From assembly GCA_964036315.1 (NCBI GenBank), contig CAXIWW010000817.1, forward strand, positions 407,501-471,500: DNA of 64,000 nt. Direction: 5' to 3'. Under the pieces are notes generated by a model. That model was not told the DNA's origin and did not search any database. It saw nothing but the letters and a program-made list of their open reading frames with translations. The position numbers and the translations under genes were made by a program. Below, piece by piece: positions 33,304 to 47,500 of the stretch (the stretch's first letter is position 1; the number at the start of each line of letters is the position of its first letter). The DNA is from Acanthosepion esculentum. Taxonomy: Eukaryota; Mollusca; Cephalopoda; Sepiida; Sepiidae.

Positions 33304-36113
33304 TGCTATCAGCTGTGGTGCTGTTGGCACTTTTGCTATCAACTGGTGTTCACAAGTTTTTATATAAACATATATTTTTTTACTTTCATAGTGTTTTTTT
33401 TTTAGTGGGGTTCACTATTTGCTCATAGCTGGGACCCTTTGTGATCAGAAGCCTTGCTGTCAGATGTAGTTTATAGTCATACCTAGGACTAGCTGGCACT
33501 GTGGTGCTGTTGGCAATTTTGCTATCATCTGTTGGCACTTTTGCTAACAGCTGTTGGCATTTTGCTATCAGCTGTTGGCACTTTTGCTATCAGCTTAGGC
33601 ACTTTTGCTATCAACTGGTGTTGTTCGCAAGTTTTTATATAAACATGTATTTTTATACTTTCATAGTGTTTTTTTTCGTGGGGTGTCACTATTTGCTCAT
33701 AGTTGAGACCGCTTGTGATCAGAAGCCTTGCTGGCAGATGTAGTTTATAGTGATACCTAGGAATAGTTGGCACTGTGGTGCTGTTGGCACTTTTGCTATC
33801 AACTGGTGTTGTTCGCAATTTTTTATATAAACATGTATTTTTATACTTTCATAATGTTTTTTTTTTAGTGAGGGGGTCACTATTTGCTCATAGCTGGGAC
33901 CCTTTGTGATCAGAAGCCTTGCTGTCAGATGTAGTTTATAGTCATACCTAGGAATAGTTGGCAATGTGGTGCTGTTGGCACGTTTGCTATCAGCTTTTAG
34001 CACTTTTGCTATCAGCTCTTCTCACTTTTGCTATCAGCAGTTGGCACTTTTGCTATCAGTTGTTGGCACTTTTGCTATCAGCTTTTGGCATTTTTGGTAT
34101 CAACTGTTGCCACTTTTGCTATCAGCATTTGTCACTTTTGCTATCAGCTGTTGGCATTTTGCTATCAGCTGTTGGCACTTTTGCTATAAGCTGTTGGCAC
34201 TTTTGGTATCATCTTTTGGCACTTTTGCTATCAGCTGTTGGCACTTTTGCTATCAGCTTTTGGCACTTTTGCTATCAGCTGTTGGCACTTTTGCTATCAG
34301 CTGTTGGCACTTTTGCTATCAGCTGTGGTGCTGTTGGCACGTTTGCTATCAACTGGTGTTGTTCGCAAGTTTTTATATAAACATGTATATTTATACTTTC
34401 ATAATGTTTTTTTTTTTAGTGGGGGTCACTATTTGCTCATAGCTGGGACCCTTTGTGATCAGAAGCCTTGCTGTCAGATGTAGTTTATAGTCATACCTAG
34501 GACTAGTTGGCACTGTGGTGTTGTTGGCACTTTCGCTATCAGCTGTTGGCACTTTTGCTATCAGCTGTTGGCACTTTTGGTATCAGCTGTTGGCACTTTT
34601 GCTATAAGCTTTTGGCACTTTTGCTATCAGCAGTAGTGCTGTTGGCACTTTTGCTATCAACCTGTGTTGTTCGCAATTTTTTATATAAACATGTATTTTT
34701 ATACATTCATAGTGTTTTTTTTTAGTGGGGGGTCTTATTTGCTTATTGCTGGGACCCTTTGTGATCAGAAGACTTTCTGTCAGATGTAGTTTATAATCAT
34801 ACCTAGGACTAGTTGGAACTGTGGTGCTGTTGGCACTTTTGCTATCAGCTGTTGGCACTTTTGCTATCAGCTGTTGGCACTTTTGGTATCAGCTCTTGGC
34901 ACTTTTGCTATCAGCTGTTGGCACTTTTGCTATCATCTGTTGGAACTTTTGCTATCAGCTGTTGGCACTTTTGCTATCAGCTGTTGGCACTTTTGCTATC
35001 AGCTGTTGGCAATTTTGTTATCATCTGTTGGCACTTTTGCTATCAGCTGATGGCACTTTTGCTATCAGCTGTTGGCACTTTTGCTATCAGCTGTTGGCAC
35101 TTTTGCTATCATCTGTGGTGCTGTTGGCACTTTTGCTATCAACTGGTGTGGTTCACAAGTTTTTATATAAAAATGTATTTTTAAAATTTCATAGTGTTTT
35201 TTTTTTTAGTGGGGGTCACTATTTGCTCATAGCTGGGACCCTTTGTGACCAGAAGACTTGCAGTCAGATGTAGTTTATAGTCATACCTAGGACTAGTTGG
35301 CACTGTGGTGCTGTTGGCACTTTTGCTTTCAGCTGTTGGCACTTTTACTATCAGCTGTTGGCACTTTTGCTATCAGCTGTTTGCAATTTTGTTATCAGAT
35401 GTTGATACTATTGCTATCAGCTGTTGGCACTTTTGCTATCAGTTGTGGTTCTGTTGGCACTTTTGCTATCAACTGGTGTTGTTCGCAATTTTTATATAAA
35501 CATGTATTTTTAAACATTCATAGTGTTTTTTTTTTTAGTGGGGGTCACTATTTGCTCATAGCTGGGACCCTTTGTGATCAGAAGACTTGCTGTCAGATGT
35601 AGTTTATAGTCATACCGAGGACTAGTTGGCACTGTGGTGCTGTTGGCACTTTTGCTATAAGCTGTTGGCACTTTTGCTATCAGCTGTTGGCACTTTTGGT
35701 ATCAGCTGTTGGCACGTTTGCTATCAGCTGTTGGCACTTTTGCTATCATCTCTAAGAACTTTTGCTATCAGCTGTTGGCACTTTTGCTATCAGCTGTTTG
35801 CAATTTTTTTATCATCTGTTGATACTTTTGCTATCAGCTGTTGGCACTTTTGCTATCAGTTGTGGTTCTGTTGGCACTTTTGCTATCAACAGGTGCTGTT
35901 CGCAAGTTTTTATATAAACATGTATTTTTATACTTTCATAGAGTTTTTTTTTAGTGGGGGGTCACTATTTGCTCATAGCTGGGACCCTTTGTGATCAGAA
36001 GCCTTGCTGTCAGATGTAGTTTATAGTCATACCTAGGACTAGATGGCACTGTGGTGCCTTTGGCACTTTTGATATCAGCTGTTGGCACTTTTGCTATCAG
36101 CTGTTGGCACTTT
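33304..36113 (+). repeat. 2810-bp tandem duplication, copy 1
   Basis: This segment is followed directly by a near-identical copy at 36114-38924. The offset stays 2810 over almost the whole length and becomes 2811 after a one-base insertion near 38768. It spans about nine units, including private forms such as GGTGTTCACAAG, CAGCTTAGGCAC and ATCTCTAAGAACTTTTG. Only a few substitutions were seen, for example GCTGTTGG against GCTTTTGG at 33973/36783. Confidence 0.93.
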
Positions 36114-38924
36114 TGCTATCAGCTGTGGTGCTGTTGGCACTTTTGCTATCAACTGGTGTTCACAAGTTTTTATATAAACATATATTTTTTTACTTTCATA
36201 GTGTTTTTTTTTTAGTGGGGTTCACTATTTGCTCATAGCTGGGACCCTTTGTGATCAGAAGCCTTGCTGTCAGATGTAGTTTATAGTCATACCTAGGACT
36301 AGCTGGCACTGTGGTGCTGTTGGCAATTTTGCTATCATCTGTTGGCACTTTTGCTAACAGCTGTTGGCATTTTGCTATCAGCTGTTGGCACTTTTGCTAT
36401 CAGCTTAGGCACTTTTGCTATCAACTGGTGTTGTTCGCAAGTTTTTATATAAACATGTATTTTTATACTTTCATAGTGTTTTTTTTCGTGGGGTGTCACT
36501 ATTTGCTCATAGTTGAGACCGCTTGTGATCAGAAGCCTTGCTGGCAGATGTAGTTTATAGTGATACCTAGGAATAGTTGGCACTGTGGTGCTGTTGGCAC
36601 TTTTGCTATCAACTGGTGTTGTTCGCAATTTTTTATATAAACATGTATTTTTATACTTTCATAATGTTTTTTTTTTAGTGAGGGGGTCACTATTTGCTCA
36701 TAGCTGGGACCCTTTGTGATCAGAAGCCTTGCTGTCAGATGTAGTTTATAGTCATACCTAGGAATAGTTGGCAATGTGGTGCTTTTGGCACGTTTGCTAT
36801 CAGCTTTTAGCACTTTTGCTATCAGCTCTTCTCACTTTTGCTATCAGCAGTTGGCACTTTTGCTATCAGTTGTTGGCACTTTTGCTATCAGCTTTTGGCA
36901 TTTTTGGTATCAGCTGTTGCCACTTTTGCTATCAGCATTTGTCACTTTTGCTATCAGCTGTTGGCATTTTGCTATCAGCTGTTGGCACTTTTGCTATAAG
37001 CTGTTGGCACTTTTGGTATCATCTTTTGGCACTTTTGCTATCAGCTGTTGGCACTTTTGCTATCAGCTTTTGGCACTTTTGGTATCAGCTGTTGGCACTT
37101 TTGCTATCAGCTGTTGGCACTTTTGCTATCAGCTGTGGTGCTGTTGGCACGTTTGCTATCAACTGGTGTTGTTCGCAAGTTTTTATATAAACATGTATAT
37201 TTATACTTTCATAATGTTTTTTTTTTTAGTGGGGGTCACTATTTGCTCATAGCTGGGACCCTTTGTGATCAGAAGCCTTGCTGTCAGATGTAGTTTATTG
37301 TCATACCTAGGACTAGTTGGCACTGTGGTGTTGTTGGCACTTTCGCTATCAGCTGTTGGCACTTTTGCTATCAGCTGTTGGCACTTTTGGTATCAGCTGT
37401 TGGCACTTTTGCTATAAGCTTTTGGCACTTTTGCTATCAGCAGTAGTGCTGTTGGCACTTTTGCTATCAACCTGTGTTGTTCGCAATTTTTTATATAAAC
37501 ATGTATTTTTATACATTCATAGTGTTTTTTTTTAGTGGGGGGTCTTATTTGCTTATTGCTGGGACCCTTTGTGATCAGAAGACTTTCTGTCAGATGTAGT
37601 TTATAATCATACCTAGGACTAGTTGGAACTGTGGTGCTGTTGGCACTTTCGCTATCAGCTGTTGGCACTTTTGCTATCAGCTGTTGGCACTTTTGGTATC
37701 AGCTCTTGGCACTTTTGCTATCAGCTGTTGGCACTTTTGCTATCATCTGTTGGAACTTTTGCTATCAGCTGTTGGCACTTTTGCTATCAGCTGTTGGCAC
37801 TTTTGCTATCAGCTGTTGGCAATTTTGTTATCATCTGTTGGCACTTTTGCTATCAGCTGATGGCACTTTTGCTATCAGCTGTTGGCACTTTTGCTATCAG
37901 CTGTTGGCACTTTTGCTATCATCTGTGGTGCTGTTGGCACTTTTGCTATCAACTGGTGTGGTTCACAAGTTTTTATATAAAAATGTATTTTTAAACTTTC
38001 ATAGTGTTTTTTTTTTTAGTGGGGGTCACTATTTGCTCATAGCTGGGACCCTTTGTGACCAGAAGACTTGCAGTCAGATGTAGTTTATAGTCATACCTAG
38101 GACTAGTTGGCACTGTGGTGCTGTTGGCACTTTTGCTTTCAGCTGTTGGCACTTTTACTATCAGCTGTTGGCACTTTTGCTATCAGCTGTTTGCAATTTT
38201 GTTATCAGCTGTTGATACTATTGCTATCAGCTGTTGGCACTTTTGCTATCAGTTGTGGTTCTGTTGGCACTTTTGCTATCAACTGGTGTTGTTCGCAATT
38301 TTTATATAAACATGTATTTTTAAACATTCATAGTGTTTTTTTTTTTAGTGGGGGTCACTATTTGCTCATAGCTGGGACCCTTTGTGATCAGAAGACTTGC
38401 TGTCAGATGTAGTTTATAGTCATACCGAGGACTAGTTGGCACTGTGGTGCTGTTGGCACTTTTGCTATAAGCTGTTGGCACTTTTGCTATCAGCTGTTGG
38501 CACTTTTGGTATCAGCTGTTGGCACGTTTGCTATCAGCTGTTGGCACTTTTGCTATCATCTCTAAGAACTTTTGCTATCAGCTGTTGGCACTTTTGCTAT
38601 CAGCTGTTTGCAATTTTTTTATCAGCTGTTGATACTTTTGCTATCAGCTGTTGGCACTTTTGCTATCAGTTGTGGTTCTGTTGGCACTTTTGCTATCAAC
38701 AGGTGCTGTTCGCAAGTTTTTATATAAACATGTATTTTTATACTTTCATAGAGTTTTTTTTTAGTGGCGGGGTCACTATTTGCTCATAGCTGGGACCCTT
38801 TGTGATCAGAAGCCTTGCTGTCAGATGTAGTTTATAGTCATACCTAGGACTAGATGGCACTGTGGTGCCTTTGGCACTTTTGCTATCAGCTGTTGGCACT
38901 TTTGCTATCAGCTGTTGGCACTTT
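36114..38924 (+). repeat. 2810-bp tandem duplication, copy 2
   Basis: This is the second copy of 33304-36113. It ends in a monomer run, after which the sequence continues with a normal GGTGTTGTTCGGAAG spacer instead of GGTGTTCACAAG, so both ends of the duplicated segment lie in monomer runs. That placement is expected from unequal crossing-over between 22-bp monomers. Confidence 0.92.
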
Positions 38925-39310
38925 TGCTATCAGCTGTGGTGCTGTTGGCACTTTTGCTATCAACTGGTGTTGTTCGGAAGTTTTTATATAAACATGTATT
39001 TTTATACTTTCATAGTGTTTTTTTTTAGTGGGGGTCACTATTTGCTCATAGCTGGGACCCTTTGTGAGCAGAAGACTTGCTGTCAGATGTAGTTTATAGT
39101 CATACCTAGGACTAGCTGGCACTGTGGTGCTGTTGGCACTTTTGCTATCAGTTGTTGGCACTTTTGCTATCAGCTGTTGGCATTTTTGCTATCAGCTGTT
39201 GGCACTTTTGCTATCAGCTGTTGGCACTTGTGGTATCATATGTTGGCACTTTTGCTATCAGCTGTTGGCACTTTTGCTATCAGCTGTGTTGCTGTTGGCA
39301 CTTTTGCTAT

Positions 39311-39370
39311 CAACAGGTGTGGTTCGCAAAAGTTCGCAAAAATATAAAAACTTGCGAACAACACCAGTTG
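39311..39370. repeat. Inversion point 3: fold-back palindrome with a 10-bp tandem insert
   Basis: The left arm (39311-39329) pairs with the right arm (39352-39370) over 19 bp with two mismatches, and matching continues outward into monomers. At the centre the 10-mer GTTCGCAAAA occurs twice in tandem (39322-39331 and 39332-39341). This pattern fits a fold-back with local template slippage. Orientation is + to the left and - to the right. Confidence 0.92.
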
Positions 39371-40236
39371 ATAGCAAAAGTGCCAACAGCTGATAGCAAA
39401 AGTGCCAACAGCTGATAGCAAAAGTGCCAACAGCACCACAGTGCCAACTAATCCTAGGTATGACAATAAACTACATCTGACAGCAAGGCTTCTGATCACA
39501 AAGTGTCCCAGCTATGAGGAAATAGAGACCCCCCACAAAAAAAACACTATGAATGTTTAAAAATACATGTTTATATAAAAACTTGCGAACAACACCAGTT
39601 GATAGCAAAAGTGCCAACAGCACCACAGCTGATAGGAAAAGTGCCAACAGCTGATAGCAAAAGTGCCAACAGCTGATAGCAAAAGTGCCAACAGCACCAC
39701 AGTGCCAACTAGTCCTAGGTATGACTATAAACTACATCTGACAGCAATCTTCTGATCACAAAGGGTCCCAGCTATGAGCAAATAGTGTCCCCCCACTAAA
39801 AAAAAAAACACTATGAAAGTATAAAAATACATGTTTATATAAAAAATTGCGAACAACACCAGTTGATAGCAAAAGTGCCAACAGCACCACACCTGATAGC
39901 AAAATTGCCAACAGCTGATAGCAAAAGTGCCAACAGCACCACAGTGCCAACTAGTCCTAGGTATGACTATAAACTACATCTGACAGTAAGGCTTCTGATC
40001 ACAAAGTGTCCCAGCTATGAGCAAATAGTGACCCACCACTAAAAAAAAACACTATGAATGTATAAAAATATATGTTTATATAAAAAATTGCGAACAACAC
40101 CAGTTGATAGCAAACGTGCCAACAGCACCACAGCTGATAGCAAAAGTGCCAACAGCTGATAGCAAAAGTGCCAACAGCTGATACCAAAAGTGCCAAAAGC
40201 TGATAGCAAAAGTGCCAACAGCTGATAGAAAAAGTG

Positions 40237-43200
40237 CCAACAGATGATACCAAAAGTACCAACAACTGATAGCAAAAGTGCCAACAGCTGATAGCAAAAG
40301 TGCCAACAGCACCACAGCTGATAGCAAAAGTTCCAACAGCTGATTGCAAAAGTTCCAACAGATGATACCAAAAGTGCCAACAGCTGATAGCAAAAGTTCC
40401 AACAGCTGATAGCAAAAGTGCCAACAGCTGATAGCAAAATTGCCAACAGCACCACATTGCCAACTAGTCCTAGGTATGATTATAAACTACATCTGACAGC
40501 AAGGCTTCTGATCACAAAGGGTCCCAGTTATGAGCAAATAGTGACACCCCTCTAAAAAAAAACACTATGAAAGTATAAAAATACATGTTTATATAAAATC
40601 TTGCGAACAACACCAGTTGATAGCAAAAGTGCCAACAGCACCACAGCTGATAGCAAAAGTGCCAACAGCTGATAGCAAAAGTGCCAACAGCTGATAGCAA
40701 AAGTGCCAACAGCACCACAGTGCAAACTAGTCCTAGGTATGACTATAAACTACATCTGACAGCAAGTCTTCTGATCACAAAGGCTCCCAGCTATGAGCAA
40801 ATAGTTACCCCCACTAAAAATAAAACCACTATGAAAGTATAAAAATACATGTTTATATAAAAACTTGCCAACAACACCAGTTGATATCAAACGTGCCAAC
40901 AGCACCACAGCTGATAGCAAAAGTGCCAACAGCTGATAGCAAAAGTGCCAACAGCTGATAGCAAAAGTGCCATCAGCTGATAGCAAAAGTGCCAACAGAT
41001 AATACAAAAAGTGCAAAAGCTGATAGCAAATGTGCCAACAGCTGATAGCAAAAGTGCCAACAGCTGATAGCAAAAGTGCCAACAGATGATACCAAAAGGG
41101 CCAAAAGCTGAAAGCAAAAGTGCCAAAAGCTGATAGCTAAAGTGCAAACAGCTGATAGCAAAAGTGCCAACAGCTGATACCATAAGTGCCAACAGCTGAT
41201 AGCAAAAGTTCCAACAGCTGATAGCAAAAGTGCCAACAGCACCACAGTGCCAACTAGTCCTAGGTATGACTATAAACTACATCTGACAGCAAGGCTTCTG
41301 ATCACAAAGGTTCCAAGCTATGAGCAAATAGTGACCCCCCACTAAATAAAAACATTATGAAAGTATAAAAATAGATGTTTATATAAAAACTTGCGAACAA
41401 CACCAGTTGATAGCAAAAGTGGCAACAGCAACACAGCTGATAGCAAACGTGCCAACAGCTGAAAGCAAAAGTGCCAACAGCTGATAGCAAAAGTGCCAAC
41501 AGCACCACAGTGCCAACTAGTCCTAGGTATGACAACAAACTACATCTGACAGCAAGGCTTCTGATCACAAAGTGTCCCAGCTATGAGGAAATAGAGACCC
41601 CCAGTAAAAAAAAAACACTATGAATGTTTAAAAATACATGTTTATATAAAAACTTGCAAACAACACCAGTTGATAGCAAAAGTGCCAACAGCACCACAGC
41701 TGATAGCAAAAGTGCCAACAGCTGATAGCAAAAGTGCCAACAGCTGATACCAAAAGTGCCAACAGCTCCACAGTGCCAACTAGTCCTAGGTATGACTATA
41801 AACTACATCTGTCAGCAAGGCTTCAGATCACAAAGGGTCCCAGCTATGAGCAAATAGTGACCCCCCACTAAAAAAAAACACTATGAAAGTATAAAAATAC
41901 ATGTTTATATAAAAACTTGCGAACAACGCCAGTTGATAGCAAAAGTGCCAACAGCACCACAGCTGATAGCAAAAGTTCCAACAGCTGATTGCAAATGTGC
42001 CAACAGCTGATACCAAAAGTGCCAAAAGCTGATAGCAAAAGTGCCAACAGCTGATAGCAAAAGAGCCAACAGATGATACCAAAAGTACCAACAACTGATA
42101 GCAAAAGTGCCAACAGCTGATAGCAAAAGTGCCAACAGCACCACAGCTGATAGCAAAAGTTCCAACAGCTGATTGCAAAAGTTCCAACAGATGATACCAA
42201 AAGTGCCAACAGCTGATAGCAAAAGTTCCAACAGCTGATAGCAAAAGTGCCAACAGCTGATAGCAAAATTGCCAACAGCACCACATTGCCAACTAGTCCT
42301 AGGTATGATTATAAACTACATCTGACAGCAAGGCTTCTGATCACAAAGGGTCCCAGCTATGAGCAAATAGTGACACCCCACTAAAAAAAAACACTATGAA
42401 AGTATAAAAATACATGTTTATATAAAATCTTGCGAACAACACCAGTTGATAGCAAAAGTGCCAACAGCACCACAGCTGATAGCAAAAGTGCCAACAGCTG
42501 ATAGCAAAAGTGCCAACAGCTGATAGCAAAAGTGCCAACAGCACCACAGTGCAAACTAGTCCTAGGTATGACTATAAACTACATCTGACAGCAAGTCTTC
42601 TGATCACAAAGGCTCCCAGCTATGAGCAAATAGTTACCCCCACTAAAAATAAAACCACTATGAAAGTATAAAAATACATGTTTATATAAAAACTTGCCAA
42701 CAACACCAGTTGATATCAAACGTGCCAACAGCACCACAGCTGATAGCAAAAGTGCCAACAGCTGATAGCAAAAGTGCCAACAGCTGATAGCAAAAGTGCC
42801 ATCAGCTGATAGCAAAAGTGCCAACAGATAATACAAAAAGTGCAAAAGCTGATAGCAAATGTGCCAACAGCTGATAGCAAAAGTGCCAACAGCTGATAGC
42901 AAAAGTGCCAACAGATGATACCAAAAGGGCCAAAAGCTGAAAGCAAAAGTGCCAAAAGCTGATAGCTAAAGTGCAAACAGCTGATAGCAAAAGTGCCAAC
43001 AGCTGATACCATAAGTGCCAACAGCTGATAGCAAAAGTTCCAACAGCTGATAGCAAAAGTGCCAACAGCACCACAGTGCCAACTAGTCCTAGGTATGACT
43101 ATAAACTACATCTGACAGCAAGGCTTCTGATCACAAAGGTTCCAAGCTATGAGCAAATAGTGACCCCCCACTAAATAAAAACATTATGAAAGTATAAAAA

Positions 43201-44540
43201 TAGATGTTTATATAAAAACTTGCGAACAACACCAGTTGATAGCAAAAGTGGCAACAGCAACACAGCTGATAGCAAACGTGCCAACAGCTGAAAGCAAAAG
43301 TGCCAACAGCTGATAGCAAAAGTGCCAACAGCACCACAGTGCCAACTAGTCCTAGGTATGACAACAAACTACATCTGACAGCAAGGCTTCTGATCACAAA
43401 GTGTCCCAGCTATGAGGAAATAGAGACCCCCAGTAAAAAAAAAACACTATGAATGTTTAAAAATACATGTTTATATAAAAACTTGCAAACAACACCAGTT
43501 GATAGCAAAAGTGCCAACAGCACCACAGCTGATAGCAAAAGTGCCAACAGCTGATAGCAAAAGTGCCAACAGCTGATACCAAAAGTGCCAACAGCTCCAC
43601 AGTGCCAACTAGTCCTAGGTATGACTATAAACTACATCTGTCAGCAAGGCTTCAGATCACAAAGGGTCCCAGCTATGAGCAAATAGTGACCCCCCACTAA
43701 AAAAAAACACTATGAAAGTATAAAAATACATGTTTATATAAAAACTTGCGAACAACGCCAGTTGATAGCAAAAGTGCCAACAGCACCACAGCTGATAGCA
43801 AAAGTTCCAACAGCTGATTGCAAATGTGCCAACAGCTGATACCAAAAGTGCCAAAAGCTGATAGCAAAAGTGCCAACAGCTGATAGCAAAAGAGCCAACA
43901 GATGATACCAAAAGTACCAACAACTGATAGCAAAAGTGCCAACAGCTGATAGCAAAAGTGCCAACAGCACCACAGCTGATAGCAAAAGTTCCAACAGCTG
44001 ATTGCAAAAGTTCCAACAGATGATACCAAAAGTGCCAACAGCTGATAGCAAAAGTTCCAACAGCTGATAGCAAAAGTGCCAACAGCTGATAGCAAAATTG
44101 CCAACAGCACCACATTGCCAACTAGTCCTAGGTATGATTATAAACTACATCTGACAGCAAGGCTTCTGATCACAAAGGGTCCCAGCTATGAGCAAATAGT
44201 GACACCCCACTAAAAAAAAACACTATGAAAGTATAAAAATACATGTTTATATAAAATCTTGCGAACAACACCAGTTGATAGCAAAAGTGCCAACAGCACC
44301 ACAGCTGATAGCAAAAGTGCCAACAGCTGATAGCAAAAGTGCCAACAGCTGATAGCAAAAGTGCCAACAGCACCACAGTGCAAACTAGTCCTAGGTATGA
44401 TTATAAACTACATCTGACAGCAAGTCTTCTGATCACAAAGGCTCCCAGCTATGAGCAAATAGTTACCCCCACTAAAAATAAAACCACTATGAAAGTATAA
44501 AAATACATGTTTATATAAAAACTTGCCAACAACACCAGTT
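40237..44540 (-). repeat. 1829-bp higher-order repeat, about 2.4 copies
   Basis: Copies run at about 40237-42065, 42066-43894 and 43895-44540 (partial), at a constant offset of 1829. Translations of matching stretches of copies 1/2 and 2/3 are identical, so divergence is very low. Each copy contains about five units, including a private CAGATAATACAAAAAGTGC monomer and a TTAAAAATACATG spacer. Part of the same set (41764-41950) also recurs at 44674-44870. Confidence 0.92.
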
Positions 44541-47500
44541 GATAGCAAACGTGCCAACAGCACCACAGCTGATAGCAAAAGTGCCAACAGCTGATAGCCA
44601 AAGTGCCAACAGCTGATAGCAAAAGTGCCAACAGCTGATAGCAAAAGTGCCAACAGCTGATACCAAAAGTGCCAACAGCTCCACAGTGCCAACTAGTCCT
44701 AGGTATGACTATAAACTACATCTGTCAGCAAGGCTTCAGATCACAAAGGGTCCCAGCTATGAGCAAATAGTGACCCCCCACTAAAAAAAACACTATGAAA
44801 GTATAAAAATACATGTTTATATAAAAACTTGCGAACAACGCCAGTTGATAGCAAAAGTGCCAACAGCACCACAGCTGATAGCAAAAGTTCCAACAGGTGA
44901 TTGCAAAAGTTCCAACAGATGATACCAAAAGTGCCAACAGCTGATAGCAAAAGTGCAAACAGCTGATAGCAAAAGTGCCAACAGCACCACAGCTGATAGC
45001 AAAAGTGCCAACAGCTGATAGCAAAAGTGCCAACAGCTGATAGCAAAAGTGCCAACAGCACCACAGTGCCAACTAGTCCTAGGTATGACTATAAACTACA
45101 TCTGACAGCAATCTTCTGATTACAAAAGGTCCCAGCTATGAGCAAATAGTGACCCCCCACTAAAAAAAAAAAAACACTATGAAAGTATAAAAATACATGT
45201 TTATAAAAAATTGCGAACAACACCAGTTGATAGCACAAGTGCCAACAGCACCACAGCTGATAGCAAAAGTGCCAACAGCTGATAGCAAAAGTGCCAACAG
45301 CACCACATTGCCAACTAGTCCTAGGTATGACTATAAACTACATCTGACAGTAAGGCTTCTGATCACAAAGTGTCCCAGCTATGAGCCAATAGTGACCCAC
45401 CACTAAAAAAACACTATGAATGTATAAATATATATGTTTATATAAAAAATGGCGAACAACACCAGTTGATAGCAAAAGTGCCAACAGCAACACAGCTGAT
45501 AGCAAAAGTGCCAACAGCTGATAGCAAAAGTGCCAAAAGCTGATAGCAAAAGTGCCAACAGCTGATAGCAAAAGTGCCAACAGCTGATACCAAAAGTGCC
45601 AACAGCTCACAGCAAAAGTGCCAAAAGCTGATAGCAAAAGTGCCAACAGCACCACAGTGCCAACTAGTCCTAGGTATGATATAAACTACATCTGACAGCA
45701 AGGCTTCTGATCACAAAGGGCCCCAGCTATGAGCAAATAGTTACCCCCCACTAAAAAAAAACTCTATGAAAGTATAAAAATACATGTTTATATAAAAACT
45801 TGCGAACCACACCAGTTGATAGCAAAAGCACAAACAGCACCACAGCTGATAGCAAAAGTGCCAACAGCTGATAGCAAAAGTGCCAACAGCTGATAGCAAA
45901 AGTGCCAATGGCACCACAGTGCCAACTAGTCCTAGGTATGACTATAAAATACATCTGACAGCAAGGCTTCTGATCACAAAGCGTCCCAGCTATGAGCAAA
46001 CAGTGACCCCCCACTAAAAAAAAACACTATGAATGTATAAAAATACATGTTTATATAAAAACTTGCGAACACCAGTTGATAGCAAAAGTGCCAACAGCAC
46101 CAAAGCTGATAGAAAAAGTGCCAACAGCTGATAGCAAAAGTGCCAGCAGCTGATAGCAAAAGTGCCCACAGCTGATAGCAAAAGTGCCAACAGCTGATAG
46201 CAAAAGTGCCAACAGCTGATAATAAAAGTGCCAACAAATGATACCAAAAGTGCCAACAGCTTATAGCAAAAGTGCCGACAGCATCAGATTGCCAACTAGT
46301 CCTAGGTATGACTATAAACTACATCTGACAGCAAGGCTTCTGATCACAAAGGGTCCCAGCTATGAGCAAATCGTGACCCCCCACTAAAAAAAAACACTAT
46401 GAAAGTATAAAAATAGATGTTTATATAAAAACTTTCGAACAACACCAGTTGATAGCAAAAGTGCCAACAGCACCACAGCTGATACCAAAGTGCCAACAGC
46501 TGATAGCAAATGTGCCAACAGCTGATAGCAAAAGTGCCAAAAGCTGATAGCAAAAGTGCCAACAGCTGATAGCAAAAGTGCCAACAGCTGATAGCAAAAG
46601 TGCCAACAGCTTATAGCAAAAGTGCCAACAGCACCACATTGCCAACTATTCCTAGGTATGACTATAAACTACATCTGACATCAAGGCTTCTGATCACAAA
46701 GGGTACAAGCTATGAGCAAATAGTGACACCCCCACTAAAAAAAAACACTATGAATGTATAAAAATACATGTTTATATAAAAAATTGCGAACAACAGCAGT
46801 TGATAGCAAAAGTGCCAACAGCACCACAGCTGATAGCAAAAGTGCCAACAGCTGATAGCAAAAGTGCAAACAGCTGATAGCAAAAGTGCCAACAGCACCA
46901 CAGTTCCAACTAGTCCTAGGTATGACTATAAACTACATCTGACAGCAAGGATTCTGATCACAAAGCGTCCCAGCTATGAGCAAATCGTGAACCCCCCACT
47001 AAAAAAAAAACACTATGAAAGTATAAAATTACATGTTTCTATAAAAACTTGCGAACAACACCAGTTGATAGCAAAAGTGCAAAGAGCACCACAGCTGATA
47101 GCAAAAGTGCCACAGCTGATAGCAAAAGTGCCAACAGCTGATAGCAAAAGTGCCAACAAATGACACCAAAATTGCCAACAGCGGATAGCAAAATGCCAAC
47201 AGCTGATAGCAAATGTGCCAACAGCTGATAGCAAAAGTGCCAACAGCTGATACCAAAAGTGCCAAAAGCTGACAGCAAAAGTGCCAACAGCTGATAGCAA
47301 AAGTGCCAACAGCACCACAGTGCCAACTAGTCCTAGGTATGATTATGAACTACATCTGACAGCAAGGCTTCTGATCACAAAGTGTCCCATCTATGAGCAA
47401 ATAGTGACCCCCCACTAAAAAAAAAACTATGAAAGTATAAAAATACATGTTTATCTAAAAACTTGCGAACAACACCAGTTGATAGCAAAAGTGCCAACAG

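Larger units (their letters stand above)
31033..39331 (+). repeat. Satellite orientation block 3 (+)
   Basis: About 25 spacers read in the + direction. The first part (31.0-33.2 kb) has short units, several sharing a spacer variant with GTGATTTTTTTTTATTGGGG. The rest is mostly a 2810-bp tandem duplication. The block ends in the palindromic junction near 39340. Confidence 0.95.
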
